The notes below the pieces were generated by a model that made no database searches, had not been told where the DNA came from, and saw only the letters and a list, made by a program, of their open reading frames with translations. Made by a program: the position numbers and the translations under genes. A DNA stretch of 64,000 nucleotides, from positions 30,466,912 to 30,530,911 of the forward strand of contig NC_092675.1 in assembly GCF_964355755.1 (NCBI RefSeq). The letters are read 5' to 3'. Numbering within the stretch: the stretch's first letter is position 1; the number at the start of each line of letters is the position of its first letter. The stretch is from Antedon mediterranea. Taxonomy: Eukaryota; Echinodermata; Crinoidea; Comatulida; Antedonidae. Shown piece after piece: positions 36,601-48,100 of this stretch.

Positions 36601-37580
36601 GTTTAGAATCTTTGATTAAACTAGCAAACTATACAAACTAAACTTACCTGTTTTTACCGAATCAAGCATAACAATAATGGAAAAGCCCACACAAACTTAC
36701 CTGTTTTTACCGCATCAAGCATAACAATAATGGAAAAGTTCACACAAACTTACCTGTTTTTACCGCATCAAGCATAACAATAATGGAAAAGCTCACACAA
36801 ACTTACCTGTTTTTACCGCATCAAGCATAACAATAATGGAAAAGCCCACACAAACTTACCTGTTTTTACCGCATCAAGCATAATAATAATGGAAAAGCCC
36901 ACACAAACTTACCTGTTTTTACCGTCTCAAGCATAACAATAATGGAAAAGCCCACACAAACTTACCTGTTTTTACCGCATCAAGCATAACAATAATGGAA
37001 AAGCTCACACAAACTTACCTGTTTATACCGCATCAAGCATAACAATAATGGAAAAGCCCACACAAACTTACCTGTTTTTACCGCATCAAGCATAATAATA
37101 ATAGAAAAGCCCACACAAACTTACCTGTTTTTACCGCATCAAGCATAACAATAATGGAAAAGCTCACACAAACTTACCTGTTTTTACCGCATCAAGCATA
37201 ACAATAATAGAAAAGCCCGCACAAACTTACCTGTTTTTACCGCATCAAGCATAACAATAATGGAAAAGCTCACACAAACTTACCTGTTTATACCGCATCA
37301 AGCATAATAATAATGGAAAAGCCCACACAAACTTACCTGTTTTTACCGCATCAAGCATAACAATAATGGAAAAGCCCACACAAACTTACCTGTTTATACC
37401 GCATCAAGCATAACAATAATAGAAAAGCCCACACAAACTTACCTGTTTTTACCGTATCAAGCATAACAATAATAGAAAAGCCCACACAAACTTACCTGTT
37501 TTTACCGCATCAAGCATAACAATAATGGAAAAGCTCACACAAATAATTCTGAATGACGACGTAGTCCCTAGGGGTGACAT
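15938..37580 (-). CDS. Gene B: SRCR/Tie-like-ectodomain receptor tyrosine phosphatase, complete
   Basis: Exons (high to low): 37496-37580, 35874-36179, 35246-35560, 34611-34925, 33976-34290, 33475-33786, 32985-33290, 32085-32492, 31280-31519, 30866-30997, 29636-29782, 29130-29261, 27701-27847, 27005-27310, 26719-26786, 26407-26632, 25704-26003, 23698-23976, 23372-23592, 23086-23161, 22872-22944, 22362-22426, 21787-22028, 21536-21623, 21218-21291, 20842-20878, 20562-20656, 20313-20435, 19640-19785, 19185-19320, 18773-18922, 18513-18612, 18103-18176, 17576-17713, 17207-17329, 16917-17074, 16378-16513, 15938-16012. All phases agree and give 2,222 residues with a stop. Order: signal peptide, SRCR x6, unnamed domain, Ig, EGF x4, FN3 x5, transmembrane helix, PTP D1, PTP D2. 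Predicted to dephosphorylate phosphotyrosine at the inner membrane face through D1, with D2 regulatory. The ligand is unknown. Confidence 0.9.
18773..21623 (-). CDS. Gene B PTP domain D1 (active-type signature, WVD variant)
   Basis: Eight exons between 21,623 and 18,773. Motifs in order: [18 protein letters not shown] (phosphotyrosine loop), [65 protein letters not shown] (general-acid loop, normally WPD, here WVD with the Asp kept at 19,735-19,737), [13 protein letters not shown] (Cys codon 19,642-19,644, split by a phase-2 intron), and [16 protein letters not shown] (Q-loop). All residues needed for cysteinyl chemistry are present, so I predict activity. The Pro-to-Val change may slow loop closure. 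Confidence 0.88.
20957..21155 (-). mobile_element. Decayed tRNA-type SINE in gene B D1 intron
   Basis: Related, in reverse orientation, to the SINE at 39,054-39,376. Shared blocks are AGCTAGTAATCAGCGCAAAG, ACACCTGGGTGGAG, AAGTATCTTGCCTAAGGATA and AGAGTTGGATT. The tRNA-like head is at the high end. An equivalent copy sits at the same place in gene C (about 44,962-45,162), so the insertion predates the B/C duplication. Confidence 0.7.
21787..22944 (-). CDS. Gene B transmembrane and juxtamembrane exons
   Basis: Exon 22872-22944 encodes the membrane helix ([18 protein letters not shown]) followed by KRR. Exon 22362-22426 encodes [20 protein letters not shown]. Exon 21787-22028 encodes an 80-residue linker rich in Pro, Lys and Ser ([18 protein letters not shown]), ending [14 protein letters not shown]...FQKEFD, the lead-in to D1. 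The PxxP-like repeats could bind SH3 or similar modules; that is inference. Confidence 0.85.
23086..27310 (-). CDS. Gene B five fibronectin III domains
   Basis: FN3-1 is 27005-27310; FN3-2 is split over 26719-26786 and 26407-26632; FN3-3 is 25704-26003; FN3-4 is 23698-23976; FN3-5 is split over 23372-23592 and 23086-23161. Landmarks include [83 protein letters not shown] and [21 protein letters not shown] 1.3-kb hAT-like element lies in the intron between FN3-3 and FN3-4. Confidence 0.88.
24217..25518. mobile_element. hAT-like non-autonomous DNA transposon in gene B
   Basis: The terminal inverted repeat CAGTGGCGTATCCAG starts at 24,217 and its reverse complement ends at 25,518. Flanks are a perfect 8-bp target duplication ATGCCAAT (24,209-24,216 and 25,519-25,526). 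The matching intron of gene C has no element, so this is a clean empty site. The inside has a G-run near the left end and no transposase frame. The 8-bp duplication and CAGTGGCG-type ends point to the hAT superfamily. Confidence 0.85.
27701..31519 (-). CDS. Gene B Ig domain and four EGF domains (Tie-like module)
   Basis: Ig exon 31280-31519 ([17 protein letters not shown]). EGF exons are 30866-30997, 29636-29782, 29130-29261 and 27701-27847. EGF2 here is the least altered: [13 protein letters not shown] followed by [18 protein letters not shown]. In Tie receptors the second EGF has the same CSG(R/Q)EG and LPDPxGCxC pattern. Introns are longer than in A, and the one after EGF3 holds a decayed LINE. 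Confidence 0.87.
28650..28960 (-). mobile_element. Decayed LINE reverse transcriptase fragment in gene B intron
   Basis: On the minus strand one frame reads [20 protein letters not shown] then [18 protein letters not shown]. After a one-base shift another frame reads [15 protein letters not shown]. These match the C-terminal part of Jockey/CR1-group reverse transcriptases, where the motifs occur in this order. The frameshift and an AT-rich stop-filled end show it is old. It lies between EGF3 and EGF4 of gene B. Confidence 0.7.
31656..31720. repeat. Perfect 28-bp-arm inverted repeat
   Basis: Left arm 31,656-31,683 starts TTTGCTCTTATTGACACTTT. Right arm 31,693-31,720 is its exact reverse complement, with a 9-base AT loop. 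It lies in the intron between the unnamed domain and the Ig exon of gene B and has no equivalent in A or C that I can see. It could be a MITE relic or form a strong RNA hairpin. Confidence 0.8.
32085..32492 (-). CDS. Gene B unnamed ectodomain exon
   Basis: 136 codons, phase 1-1. It shares [43 protein letters not shown] and HIPFIIL with the exons at 8853-9221 and 52868-53254, and has an extra acidic stretch in the middle. It is the most diverged of the three copies. A and C match each other better here than either matches B, which supports mosaic ancestry. I do not recognise a named family. Confidence 0.55.
32985..36179 (-). CDS. Gene B SRCR array (six single-exon domains)
   Basis: Exons 35874-36179, 35246-35560, 34611-34925 and 33976-34290 are four near-identical SRCR domains of the [13 protein letters not shown] subtype. 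Their high ends are spaced 619, 635 and 635 bp apart, so exon plus intron was copied as a unit. Exon 33475-33786 is the [12 protein letters not shown] subtype. Exon 32985-33290 is the [22 protein letters not shown] subtype, also present in gene C but not in A. All are phase 1-1, so domain number can change without breaking the frame. Confidence 0.9.
36643..37543. repeat. Signal-exon/splice-donor tandem array of gene B (17 x 53 bp)
   Basis: 901 bp, exactly 17 units of 53 bp, each containing on the minus strand the end of the signal-peptide exon and a GTAAG donor. Unit variants include T instead of C in the CACAC stretch, AGAAAAG versus GGAAAAG, and TTTATACC. There are no 27-bp partial units here, unlike gene A. 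Confidence 0.92.
37496..37580 (-). CDS. Gene B first coding exon: signal peptide
   Basis: 85 bp, phase 1 at its end, starting [10 protein letters not shown] with a hydrophobic core [11 protein letters not shown] and ending DAVKT before CAG|GTAAG. It differs from the gene A exon by only a few residues. It is the start-proximal member of the 53-bp array at 36,643-37,543. Confidence 0.85.
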
Positions 37581-38816
37581 AATTTGTACAAACACAATGT
37601 GTCCTCCAATTCAACTAATATTTCGTTAAAATGTTCTGACAGTGGGTGCGGGAGTGATAGGATAAATGCTCTGATGAGAATTGATATTTGATCGAAAGTG
37701 AGTATTGTTAAAGATTACTAATTGTGGCATAGGCAATACTTATGTAGAGGAAGTTTTTAGAATTAACACACTTATTGCTTATTCTATATTTTGGGTTTTT
37801 TTTAATGACACGAAAAGTAATATACACCAGGAACTATAATAATTTGATATTGGTTACGGTACTATATTAAAAACGTGGCATTAAATGCTAGGAACTATAA
37901 TTTGATATTGTTACAGCTACCTCCTCTACTAACACTTGGCTGCTCTTGATAAGCGGATATCATTGGATACTACATTGAAACCATCGAGTTTCCACAAAAT
38001 TTCCTTGTGATGATACAAGTAAAGCGTTATAATTATAATATAATATAAATATATACTAACAATGTTGATAAAAAAGAGACGCATTTATATACTAATCATT
38101 CAAACATTAACCATTGTTAAAAAATAATATGGAATTTATATAAAATATTTAGTTCCATTTGATGATATGACATAATAATCAATGTCTATGTCGCATGGCT
38201 ATAACTGATTTTAAGATGATATTGAATTTATGTTTTTTTGATCCAATACAAAAGTATTACAGACGTTACGTTGTCTGGGTATGCTTGCGTATGTAACAGA
38301 CGATTTACTGACAACATATTTCTACCATATGCAAGCCAAAAGTTGGGATGAGATTTGAAATATCTTAATAAATTTTTTTCGTTACTAAAGTTCTAGATAA
38401 TACATTCTACCTTATAAAATAATAATTGTTATGTTATAGTGTGAATATAGGCCTACTGTAGAAGAACTATTATACTCAACAAACTTGGGTTTTACTGTTT
38501 ACTACTGCTTTAGTATAGATACTACTATCATCTACCAACACTATAACAACCATTTAACCTTGCTTGTAACAATTACCAGTACTATCTTGTAAAAAGTACT
38601 GTACCGAGTTTAGTAATTCCGTTTATTTCAATTTGATAGTGTTGCTTTAAAACATTGGAATATTAATATCTTAAAATATTGTTATTGATAGTCGATAATA
38701 CAAACGGTATTTTACATGATTCTTTTTAAAATTTTAATTAGTTGTTATTGGAAGTTTCCATAGGTTTCGAACGAATCAAGGTAGTACTGTACTGTACCGT
38801 CTCGTAGCATTAGTTG
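37581..38816. promoter_or_regulatory. Intergenic region between genes C and B; presumed 5' flank of B
   Basis: About 1.2 kb from the stop codon of C to the start codon of B, closely matching 14,729-15,937 line by line with small indels. It contains, at 38,752-38,811, a partial second copy of the last exon of gene C. AATAAA on the minus strand at 38,622-38,627 is a plausible polyadenylation signal about 190 bp after the stop of C. No core promoter element is convincing. Confidence 0.55.
38752..38811 (-). pseudogene. Partial duplicate of the last exon of gene C
   Basis: Directly after the true last exon a second copy of most of its sequence appears (GGAAGTTTCCATAGGTTTCG and onward, with a small CTGTA insertion). 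The copy lacks the acceptor and the start of the exon, so it would lie in the 3' UTR. Confidence 0.75.
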
Positions 38817-41800
38817 TTATTGGAAGTTTCCATAGGTTTCGAACGAATCAAGGTAGTACTGTACCGTCTCGTAGCATGACTTGTATTGCTCCTGTAAAGT
38901 AAACGTAACATTATCTATAGGCCATGTCATTACATAACATAACATTAGATATAGGCCATGTCATTACAAATACATCGTTACCATCAATTGTAAAGTAAAC
39001 GTAACATTAGCTATAGGCCATGTCATTACAAATACATCGTTACCATCAATTATGTGAGGGCGTGTGGTGATGTGTGTTGGACGTTCGACTACTGACCGTT
39101 AGACCGAGGTTCGAATCCAACTCTCGCCGCATTGCTTGTATCCTTAGGCAAGATACTTTACTTACGTTTGCCTCTCTCCACCCAGGTGTATAATTGGGAA
39201 CCCGGTTAGATCAAGACACAACTTTGCGCTGATTACTAGCTGCATATATGGGAGTATGTTTCCATAGGTGTTTGATCAGGAAATGACTGGGATAATAAAA
39301 TGTTCAGCACATTGAGAGCTTGCTTATATAAGAATGAACTATTATTATTATTAGTAGTAGTGTTATTATTATTATAACTGTAAAGTAAACGTAACATTAG
39401 CTATAGGCCATGATATTACAAATACATCGTTACCATCAATTTGATTACATTGCTTCACTATATTTACAAAATTATCATCAACTTCCATTGTTATTATTTT
39501 CGTTGTCATCCATATTAAAATCTTATCATCACGGTAGTCATTTGTCATTTTTATCGTCACATTCCTTTTACAATCCCATGCCATGTTAATGCCTGATGTG
39601 GATTCATAATTTACCATACTAACATTAACAACACTCCCACGCTCCTACATTTACCATCACTGTTAATAAAAGTCTTCATTGATGTCATCACGATGGGAAA
39701 TTTGTTTGTCATCATTCGTCATTAGTATTTAGTAATATTACCTTAGACTTTATCAAAGACGGACAAGTACTTTTAATCAGTTTGATATTCTGAAAGACGT
39801 CAACGATGGCTTCTTCATTAATCATCTGAATGATCGAGTCTACTGCGCAGAAGTATCCACATCGACTCCTGCCATCTCTGTGGGTGAATGCAAAGAACAT
39901 TTATCATAATATTTCAAACCATCAATGCAGTGCATGACTGATGACTGATTTAGCAACATCCCATTTCTAAATGCTTTTGCCGTATCGAAATAGGAAATTA
40001 AACAATATTGTACACAAAGGTCTTTAAATGCGCAAAGTCAACCAATTACACAATTATTTACTACATTATTATGTGGACTCATTACTAATAACAGATATTC
40101 AAAATCTTGTATGCGCACTAAGATTGTTGATAGCGTTACTTATACTATAGTCAAATATCATTCGGCTCCATCCACATTAAAGATCTTTCAGTTGTTGAAG
40201 TAATTTGGCCCGCTGTGTAATAATTATTGAATAGTTTATTTGTTTGTCTTTTTTTATTATTCTTGTTTGACACTTACAAACAATGAACAGCAACGATGTT
40301 GTGTTGATTCATTCGTTTACACTTATCAACATCGGATCGTAGTTGCAAAAAAGATTCCACTGAAGTAGGCTTTCCTGAATTATTAGGCCAATCACAGTAT
40401 TGAAAATGATGTATTTCCCGACGCTTTTGTTTAATCTTGGGAAATAAAAATAATGTTAGAAAATAAAATTTAAAGCAACCAGGCGTAAGAAAATGTTTAA
40501 CATTTACTTTGATAGTTAGATAACACTTAAATAGTAAAGCCAATACGCATACAATCGGTAGGCCTACCTTTGATAAATGCAATGTTCGTTTTACGATACA
40601 ACCATGGTGTTCGCTTGAAGCAAGTTGAACAATAAAGGGGCCGACGATTGTTTGAACATTAAACTCTTGTGGAAAATAAGCACCGATCGTCTCAAAATAT
40701 AAAAATAAATACAATAAATAATATTAAATAAATAAATGTTATTATTCTGGGAAGAATGATAGTTGACATAAAACAACAAACATGATATCATTCCATATAG
40801 AAAGTAATGGTCTTTTGTATGCAAAACTAAGAAGCCAATCACACATCAGACTCCTCCTTTTAACTTAATAAATAAGTAGGCCTACAATTACGGCTACTTC
40901 GTCCTTTGACCTTTATTGATTTAGAAAATAACTTCATTTTTGCAATGCCTTTATAAAAACCTTTTTAAAAATACATGTTTATATTAATTACCTTATCATT
41001 GGTGTCTTCGTTGTTTAACATTACAATGATATGCAAATTATATTCATAAATCAGTCTCCAAAAGTCCGACACTGTGTTTGGCATCGGTGCTTGCGTCACA
41101 ACATACTTATTATCTTGTTGTCCGTAGCCCTATATGATATAACATGATAGGCTCGTATCTGATCAATTATCTTACATTAACAATACTACAGATGATGTTC
41201 AAGACATTTAGGTTATATTTATACATCAACACGCCACAATGTTGTATCACTGTTGGATAAATAAATTGAAGATACAAAAAGTGCTTATTTATGTTGTTAT
41301 TATTATTTATACATTTTCAGGACGTTGAAATATTATTTTTTCCGTGTATAATTTATACATTTACTTACTGTTCATAGTGACCAATATACAACTGAATCCC
41401 AAATCTAAAGTTTATACTGAAATGCATTATATAAATAAAATACATTCTGTAGTCATTAAGTTGGGTCACTGAACTCTTCCATTAAGATATACTTACTTTA
41501 CAAAACGAAGCATTAATATAATCGTTACGATCCCCATCTGTAGATAATAGAAAAGGTATCGCATTGTCCACTGAAATGTAAAATAAAACTGTACAATAAT
41601 TTGCCTTCTTCACCACACACATCCTAAATCCCAGTGGGCTAGATTATGAATTTAATAATCATCATTATTATTCAGCATCAGTTGTAGGCCTAATCCTCAT
41701 CATCATTGTCTTGTTTTTGATCAACCAAATATAATGCAAGTATAGGTTTATCATCATTATCTTCAAGATTATCGACATCACCACTAAGAAATTGAATTAC

Positions 41801-42032
41801 CATTTGTAGACATTTCTTTCTTTTTCAGTCTGTTTTAATTTCAGAAATAATTCGAAAATCAAAAGAAATGTTTTTAAATGTTAATCAATTTGAAATAAAT
41901 AAATATTTAATTGAATTGTATTGGATACGTACACGGTACTACACGTGGATATCTGTTCTTATTGACGTTTGCACACTTAGTACCTATGCAAGTTGCATCA
42001 TGCGATGGAAGCGGTGACAGCGCATCTAGAAC
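38817..42032 (-). CDS. Gene C linker and PTP domain D2 (likely weak or inactive)
   Basis: Exons 41933-42032, 41497-41570, 40992-41129, 40568-40690, 40278-40435, 39742-39877 and 38817-38891. WPN replaces WPD ([13 protein letters not shown]) and the signature is HCLDGRSRCG. The protein differs from the gene B D2 at only a few positions, for example one residue in the 45-residue exon 39742-39877, suggesting recent duplication or gene conversion. The end is [17 protein letters not shown]...NFQ and stop. Confidence 0.87.
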
Positions 42033-42136
42033 CTTTAATTAAAAAAAACAATCAACATTTTTGGGGGAAAAGGGATCACAACATTATTAGGTTATATGCA
42101 TGATATGCATATAACCTCTTGATTCTGTCAAAATCT

Positions 42137-42175
<39 letters not shown>

Positions 42176-45100
42176 TTCTTTCCTTAGCACTATTTGTCCG
42201 TCAATTATCTTGATATCAGTTTCATCTAACTAAGTCAATTTTTCAGAGTATATTCCTTATGGCCAGGAATCGATGTGGTTATGTTTTCACGGTGCGCAAT
42301 CAAACATTACGCGGTCTACGCGCGATTTAACGAAATCACGTTTGTAATCATATCTTCACAAGCATGAATCACTTTTAAACAAAATTTGGTACTCATAAAT
42401 TTCAGGTCATATTTCATCATATAGCAATACAATTACGTGCGTAGCGCATATAACGCATGCGTACGCGCGCTTAAAATGTTCAAAATTGTCAGAATTTATT
42501 TCTTATTATTGTTGGTTTATAAATTAGATTTCTAATTTCAGTTTATTAGTAACCCTTAGTAATATATATTATCCGAATACTGCAGTTGATTGATATATTA
42601 CTCACATTCTGCTGTTCTTGTAATCGTTTTCTTCCAAGTCGACTATTGGTTTCTTTCAATTGATTGAAAGAATTCATGAATGCCCCTGTTGGTATATGAG
42701 TCGGTTCACAAAATAAACTCTCCAAAATAGTCTCGTAAATAAACACATACTGTTCCTAAAATGAACAATTTAGGTTTCCATTTTAATTGTCTACAAACAT
42801 AGAAATAATAAACCTGTATAATATTTCAAAAAAGTCTAAAAACTGAAAAAACAACATACTACTCAAGCCATAGTCGTAAGAATCTAAATCATAAATATAG
42901 AGATCTAGTACAGATATAAAGGCAGTGTGGCATACCTCTGTCGAAGAATATCGATTGATATAGTATAGTATCGTTAGTTGTACAATTACAGTTGTTGACA
43001 TTCCCTTACCTGTGTTTGTACCATATTAAGCCTGTTTTCTCTCATTTCTTTCACAAAGTTGTATACATCGATTTTATCCTTTTCTTCAGCCATGTCCAAC
43101 ATAGCATCAATGGTTATTACTATACCAGTCCGTCCAACGCCATCACTTATAATAACAAAAATCAAATCATTTTACCAGTTAAGGTCACTCTTCCACATTA
43201 ATATTCACTGCAATGCCTTTAATTCTTTTAAATAATACTTTTAACAACGAACTATGACAATGATATGTAATTAGTTTGCCGACAAGTTTTAAAAAATGCG
43301 TAATTTAAACTGAAAGTCTGTTGCCGTGTGTTTTTTTTCTACAAAACTGTCTTATTTTAAATTATTTGGAAATGTTTCATTTGGTAATATTAGCATTCTT
43401 TAAGATAATTATTAGAAAGATAGAAATTAGTGTATTTCCAATCTCTTTAAATGATATACAACTACTTTAAAATAAGTCTTGTCTTTACCTGCAATGAACT
43501 ATCACTGGACCAAGAGATGTTTTTGCATCTTTTATTTTATAAATAAACTCAAGTAGAGGTGCTGGAGATGTAGGAAGATGTATGTCCACCCATGCGGTGA
43601 ATTGGTAATGTCGGACAAATTTCTCTGCTTTGTTCTAATTTGTTAATAATAACATTCAGTCATCTTTAGGTATACCTTCAATTCATTATTTAGTTGGTAC
43701 TAATTCGTGTAATTTACCTTTAGATCAATATACTTACAGCAATATGCAGAATAGTAAGCCTGTCTACTAGCAAACGTTAAGTTTGCAAACACGGCCGAAC
43801 TCGAGGTTTGCGAAGACAAAGGTTTCCTAGTAAAGCCGAGGCTAAACTAGGAAATTTTAAACTGTGAGTTTACTTGTTCACCCATATATTCTGATATACT
43901 ATTTTTACACAACTGTCTGTTATTACCAAAACTGATTTTGACCAAATGTTCATACCATTTTGTCTTCAAAACCAGCCATCAACCTTCACAATATTTAGTG
44001 CTCATAAACGTCAGGTCATATTATGCCTATAACATCATACAATAATTTAAAATACACACGCGCACTGCACTGTCCTCTCCACGATTCTGGGTCTGTTTTA
44101 ACGTGTTACTCCTGGTGGAGGTTGTAACTCTCTCATTTTCTCTTTCTGATTATGTGAACCATTGAAATAGTATCGACTGTTATATGGGTTCTGTTAGATT
44201 TCCGGATTGTATGTATTTTCACGTTGCCGAAACACTCGAGTAGATGAGGTATGGCAACCCCAATTATCACATCCGAAACTGTTACCATAAGACAGAAATA
44301 AAAAAATAAAATACTTACTATTTTCAACCTGAATGTCCTAATGGTGAAATTTCTATTTACATTTTCGTTTACATTCTGAACAAAAATATCACCATATTTA
44401 TTTGTTTCCCCTGCTTCAGGCCAGTACTGTATACATTTCATCTACATAAATAAAAATATACAATAAAACGCATAATATTAATTGGATGTTATAGCTTAAT
44501 AAACTCGTTAATAAGAGCAATAGGTTGCCACTGTGAATAAAGGCAATAGTGAATCATGTGACCTTACCTTATGTTTCTCCACTAGATTTGTAACCATAAC
44601 AATGATATTGCTTTCTTGCCAAACCATTCTCCAAGTATCATTCACGCTTGCTTCATTTGGACCTGTATGTATTTAATGGCATCATTTAATATGTATAACA
44701 TTTGGATCTGTATTTATTTAATGGCATCAAACATTTTTAAATGTATTTTAAATATGTAAAATAGTATGATATCTTAATTTCATTTCTATTCAAATCGGTA
44801 ATTATTCTTGAAATGCATATTTATACATAATAATATTTTTAAAATACCTTGAGATGCAATGTACGCTTTAGGATTGTCGTTAAACTGTAAGATAAATTTT
44901 AAAATAAAATCTTTATTTCATGAATAATCATACTCAAAGACGCTTTAAATAGCATATTATTACCCAGGTCATTTTTTTATCAAACACGTATGGAAACATA
45001 ATCCAATAATACAGCTAGTAATCAGCGCAAAGCTGTGTCTAACCGGCTACCCATTTTATACACCTGGGTGGAGTAAGTAAAGTATCTTGCCTAAGGATAC

Positions 45101-48100
45101 AAGAAATGTAGCAAGAGTTGGATTAGAATCATGATCTCACGATCATTCATCCAACGTCTTATGAAAAATGAGTGATCCAAACTTATTAATAACTTGTTAA
45201 TATATAACAACTTTGTTTTAACCTTGATATATGAAGCGTTAATATAATCGGATTGACCATCATCAATGTCCTTTAGAATCACACGTGAGTGGTTATCTAG
45301 AAGAAAAAGAAAGCCAAATGGTATTACTCAGTAATGTTATCATCACGGGACACGCATTTGACGTATAATAATGATATAAATGTAAGAACAATTATTAAAA
45401 TAACGTTTTATCATAAAATAATAATGTTATATCTAATCTGCAGACCGTAATACTGTTTCGATCTTAATATATTTTTTTTATCAAAATGCACAATTTCACT
45501 TACTGAATTCATATTGTAAAAGTTATAGGTATGATAACTTACACGGTAAGATGTTTCTAAATCTATTCTTATTCGTGTTGTTATACTTATTAGCTTCGGT
45601 GCATGGATATAAAAGTTGGCATGCAATATCCTATGTTTTAAAAGGAGCAAAATGTAATATAAAAAATAAACATTACAGATAATAAATTGTGTTTGTTACA
45701 TTACATGTCATTATAAAAGACTCTAGAACCAACAAATATCGTAAAACTTTAATAAACTCAATTTTACAGATTTTAACCAAGCAACTAAACTCACGTCAAA
45801 CTCCTTTTGAAAGGTTTCAGTTTTGTGGCCTTTTCTTTTGCGGACGTACCCTTGAAGATCGTGCAAACGTACTGACTGATAGCGGGTTTTTAGTTTCGAT
45901 TTTGACACAGATTTCTGTGATGGTATTGGTGTAAGTTTCGGCATAGGGTTTTGACCAGGTTTCAGTGAAGTCATAGGTTTCTGAGTACATTTGATTTTCG
46001 GGGTTGGTGAATCATTTCCAAGTTCATTTTCATCGGATTCTGTAGACAAAATCATTTAATATTTTAAATAATTTTTTTGTAAATCTTACCCATCCTACAA
46101 ATTGTTTCTTCTTTCTTTCAAATTTTTGGCTGATAATAATAATATTGTGCAAAAACATTTTAATACTACTAATATAACTTGCTGTGAGAGCAAATAGCAT
46201 GGTGAAAATTCTCAACGCTGAAATGTAAAACAAACAATATTTATTTAATCGAGTGAATACTTAATTATAGAATAATTATAATTCTAATTTATAGAATACG
46301 GTATAATAGTGAAGTATTTAATTTTGTTTATACATACCTTGTCCGTACGCGTTATATAACACGTTCGGTACAGCAATATTGTCAGTTGTATCGTTAAGTC
46401 TTCTAAAAGTTGTACTGATAGTAAAATACAAGAAATCGATCAAAAACTAGATTCCACATGCATCAAATTTACTCAAATTAAAGTTAGGCTTACGTGGTAG
46501 GTAAAGAATATATTATTGAAATTCGTGGTGACGCAATTATGCACCTAGGTATGCCACATTCAAAATAAGCTCTCTAAACCATCATTGCTATTTCCCATCC
46601 CAGCTCAACAAACTTTTATACATTTTTGATTGTTAATGCATTCATTCATTTAGCCAGACATTTAGCAATATCAAAAATCAAAACATGAATATAAAAAATG
46701 AATTAACTAAATTACTGTAAATTCTTGTCCAAACTAAGAGATTCTCAATGATATAGCTTTTATTAACTTAATGATATACATATATAATGGAACAATAAAA
46801 GATTGTAGTCTACATTATAAACAATACAAATCCTATATTGTCCTACCTTCGTTTCAATATCACAACCAATAAAAGTAGTATCACCAAACACACAGTTACT
46901 AGTCCTGATATTAGTACAACTAAAAGAGAAAAGAAATTATTCTTTATGTCGGTAGATAGCACGACTAATATCAATACTAAGTAAAAACAAACTCTATTAA
47001 AATGAAGAAAAATGATATGAATAAAACAAAATTAACTGTCTTACGTACGTACCTCTAACTTGTGTCTTATATTTTGCGCTTATACCTCCATTGTCAGCAG
47101 AAGTACCCATATCATTACTCGCCACAATCTATAAGCAAAAACAATCAAGCAACAACAATCAGGCAACCCAACTTTATTTTGTAGAAAGGTATATTTTGAG
47201 TGTTGACTAATCAGTTTCAGCAGGAAAATATTGGTAAACCTTTTACTACAAAAAATATACCTTGGTTAACTTGCCTGAATAAATAATGTGAAAGGGTAAA
47301 ACAATTGAACAATTTATTTTTGGTTTAGTATGTTTAAAATAATAACTGACCTCAACAGTATACTCTGTGTTTGCCTTGATACCGTCATCACTCATAAACG
47401 TCGTACTCGTTACTGATCCACTCACGGTTTTGCTAATTTTACCACCTCCTGATGACGTCAGTGTCACTGTATAATTATGTACTGTACAATCATTACTGGT
47501 TGGAGCTTCCCATTCAACTTCAACTGTGTTCTTTCCAGAAGTTACTTTGACATTTGCAGGATCTCCCGGAGCTAGAAAAGTAATAATATGGTGTGTAATA
47601 GGTTCTATTCCATTAGCTATACTATTTTTCAAACAAATAATATATGGCCTGGAATAAAAAAGGAATAAAATACATGTTTACGGTATAGTCCTAGGCCTAG
47701 GCCTATACCGTAAACCGTAAACATGTAAATTAATAAATTAATATGCATAAGTAACGGCTTTTACCTATAAATCGTTAATGAAGACATTTTAAATAAATAA
47801 AGTTATTTAAACTTAATTCCTGATATATTAATGTAGTCTTACCTACAGTGCCACTTTGAATAATATCAGATGTTTTTGGTCCTTCTAGATTTTGGTTCTT
47901 TCCATAAACTTCAAAAGTATATACATTACATGGCTTTATATTTTCCTCTATTTTCACTATGTTAGACTTTGTAGTACTTCTTTTTATAACAACATTATTA
48001 TTATCTTTCAATGAATATTCATACACCATGTCACCATTACGACTACCACACGGAATCTCCAACCACGATATAGTCAAAGAATACGGCTCTTGATCAGACA

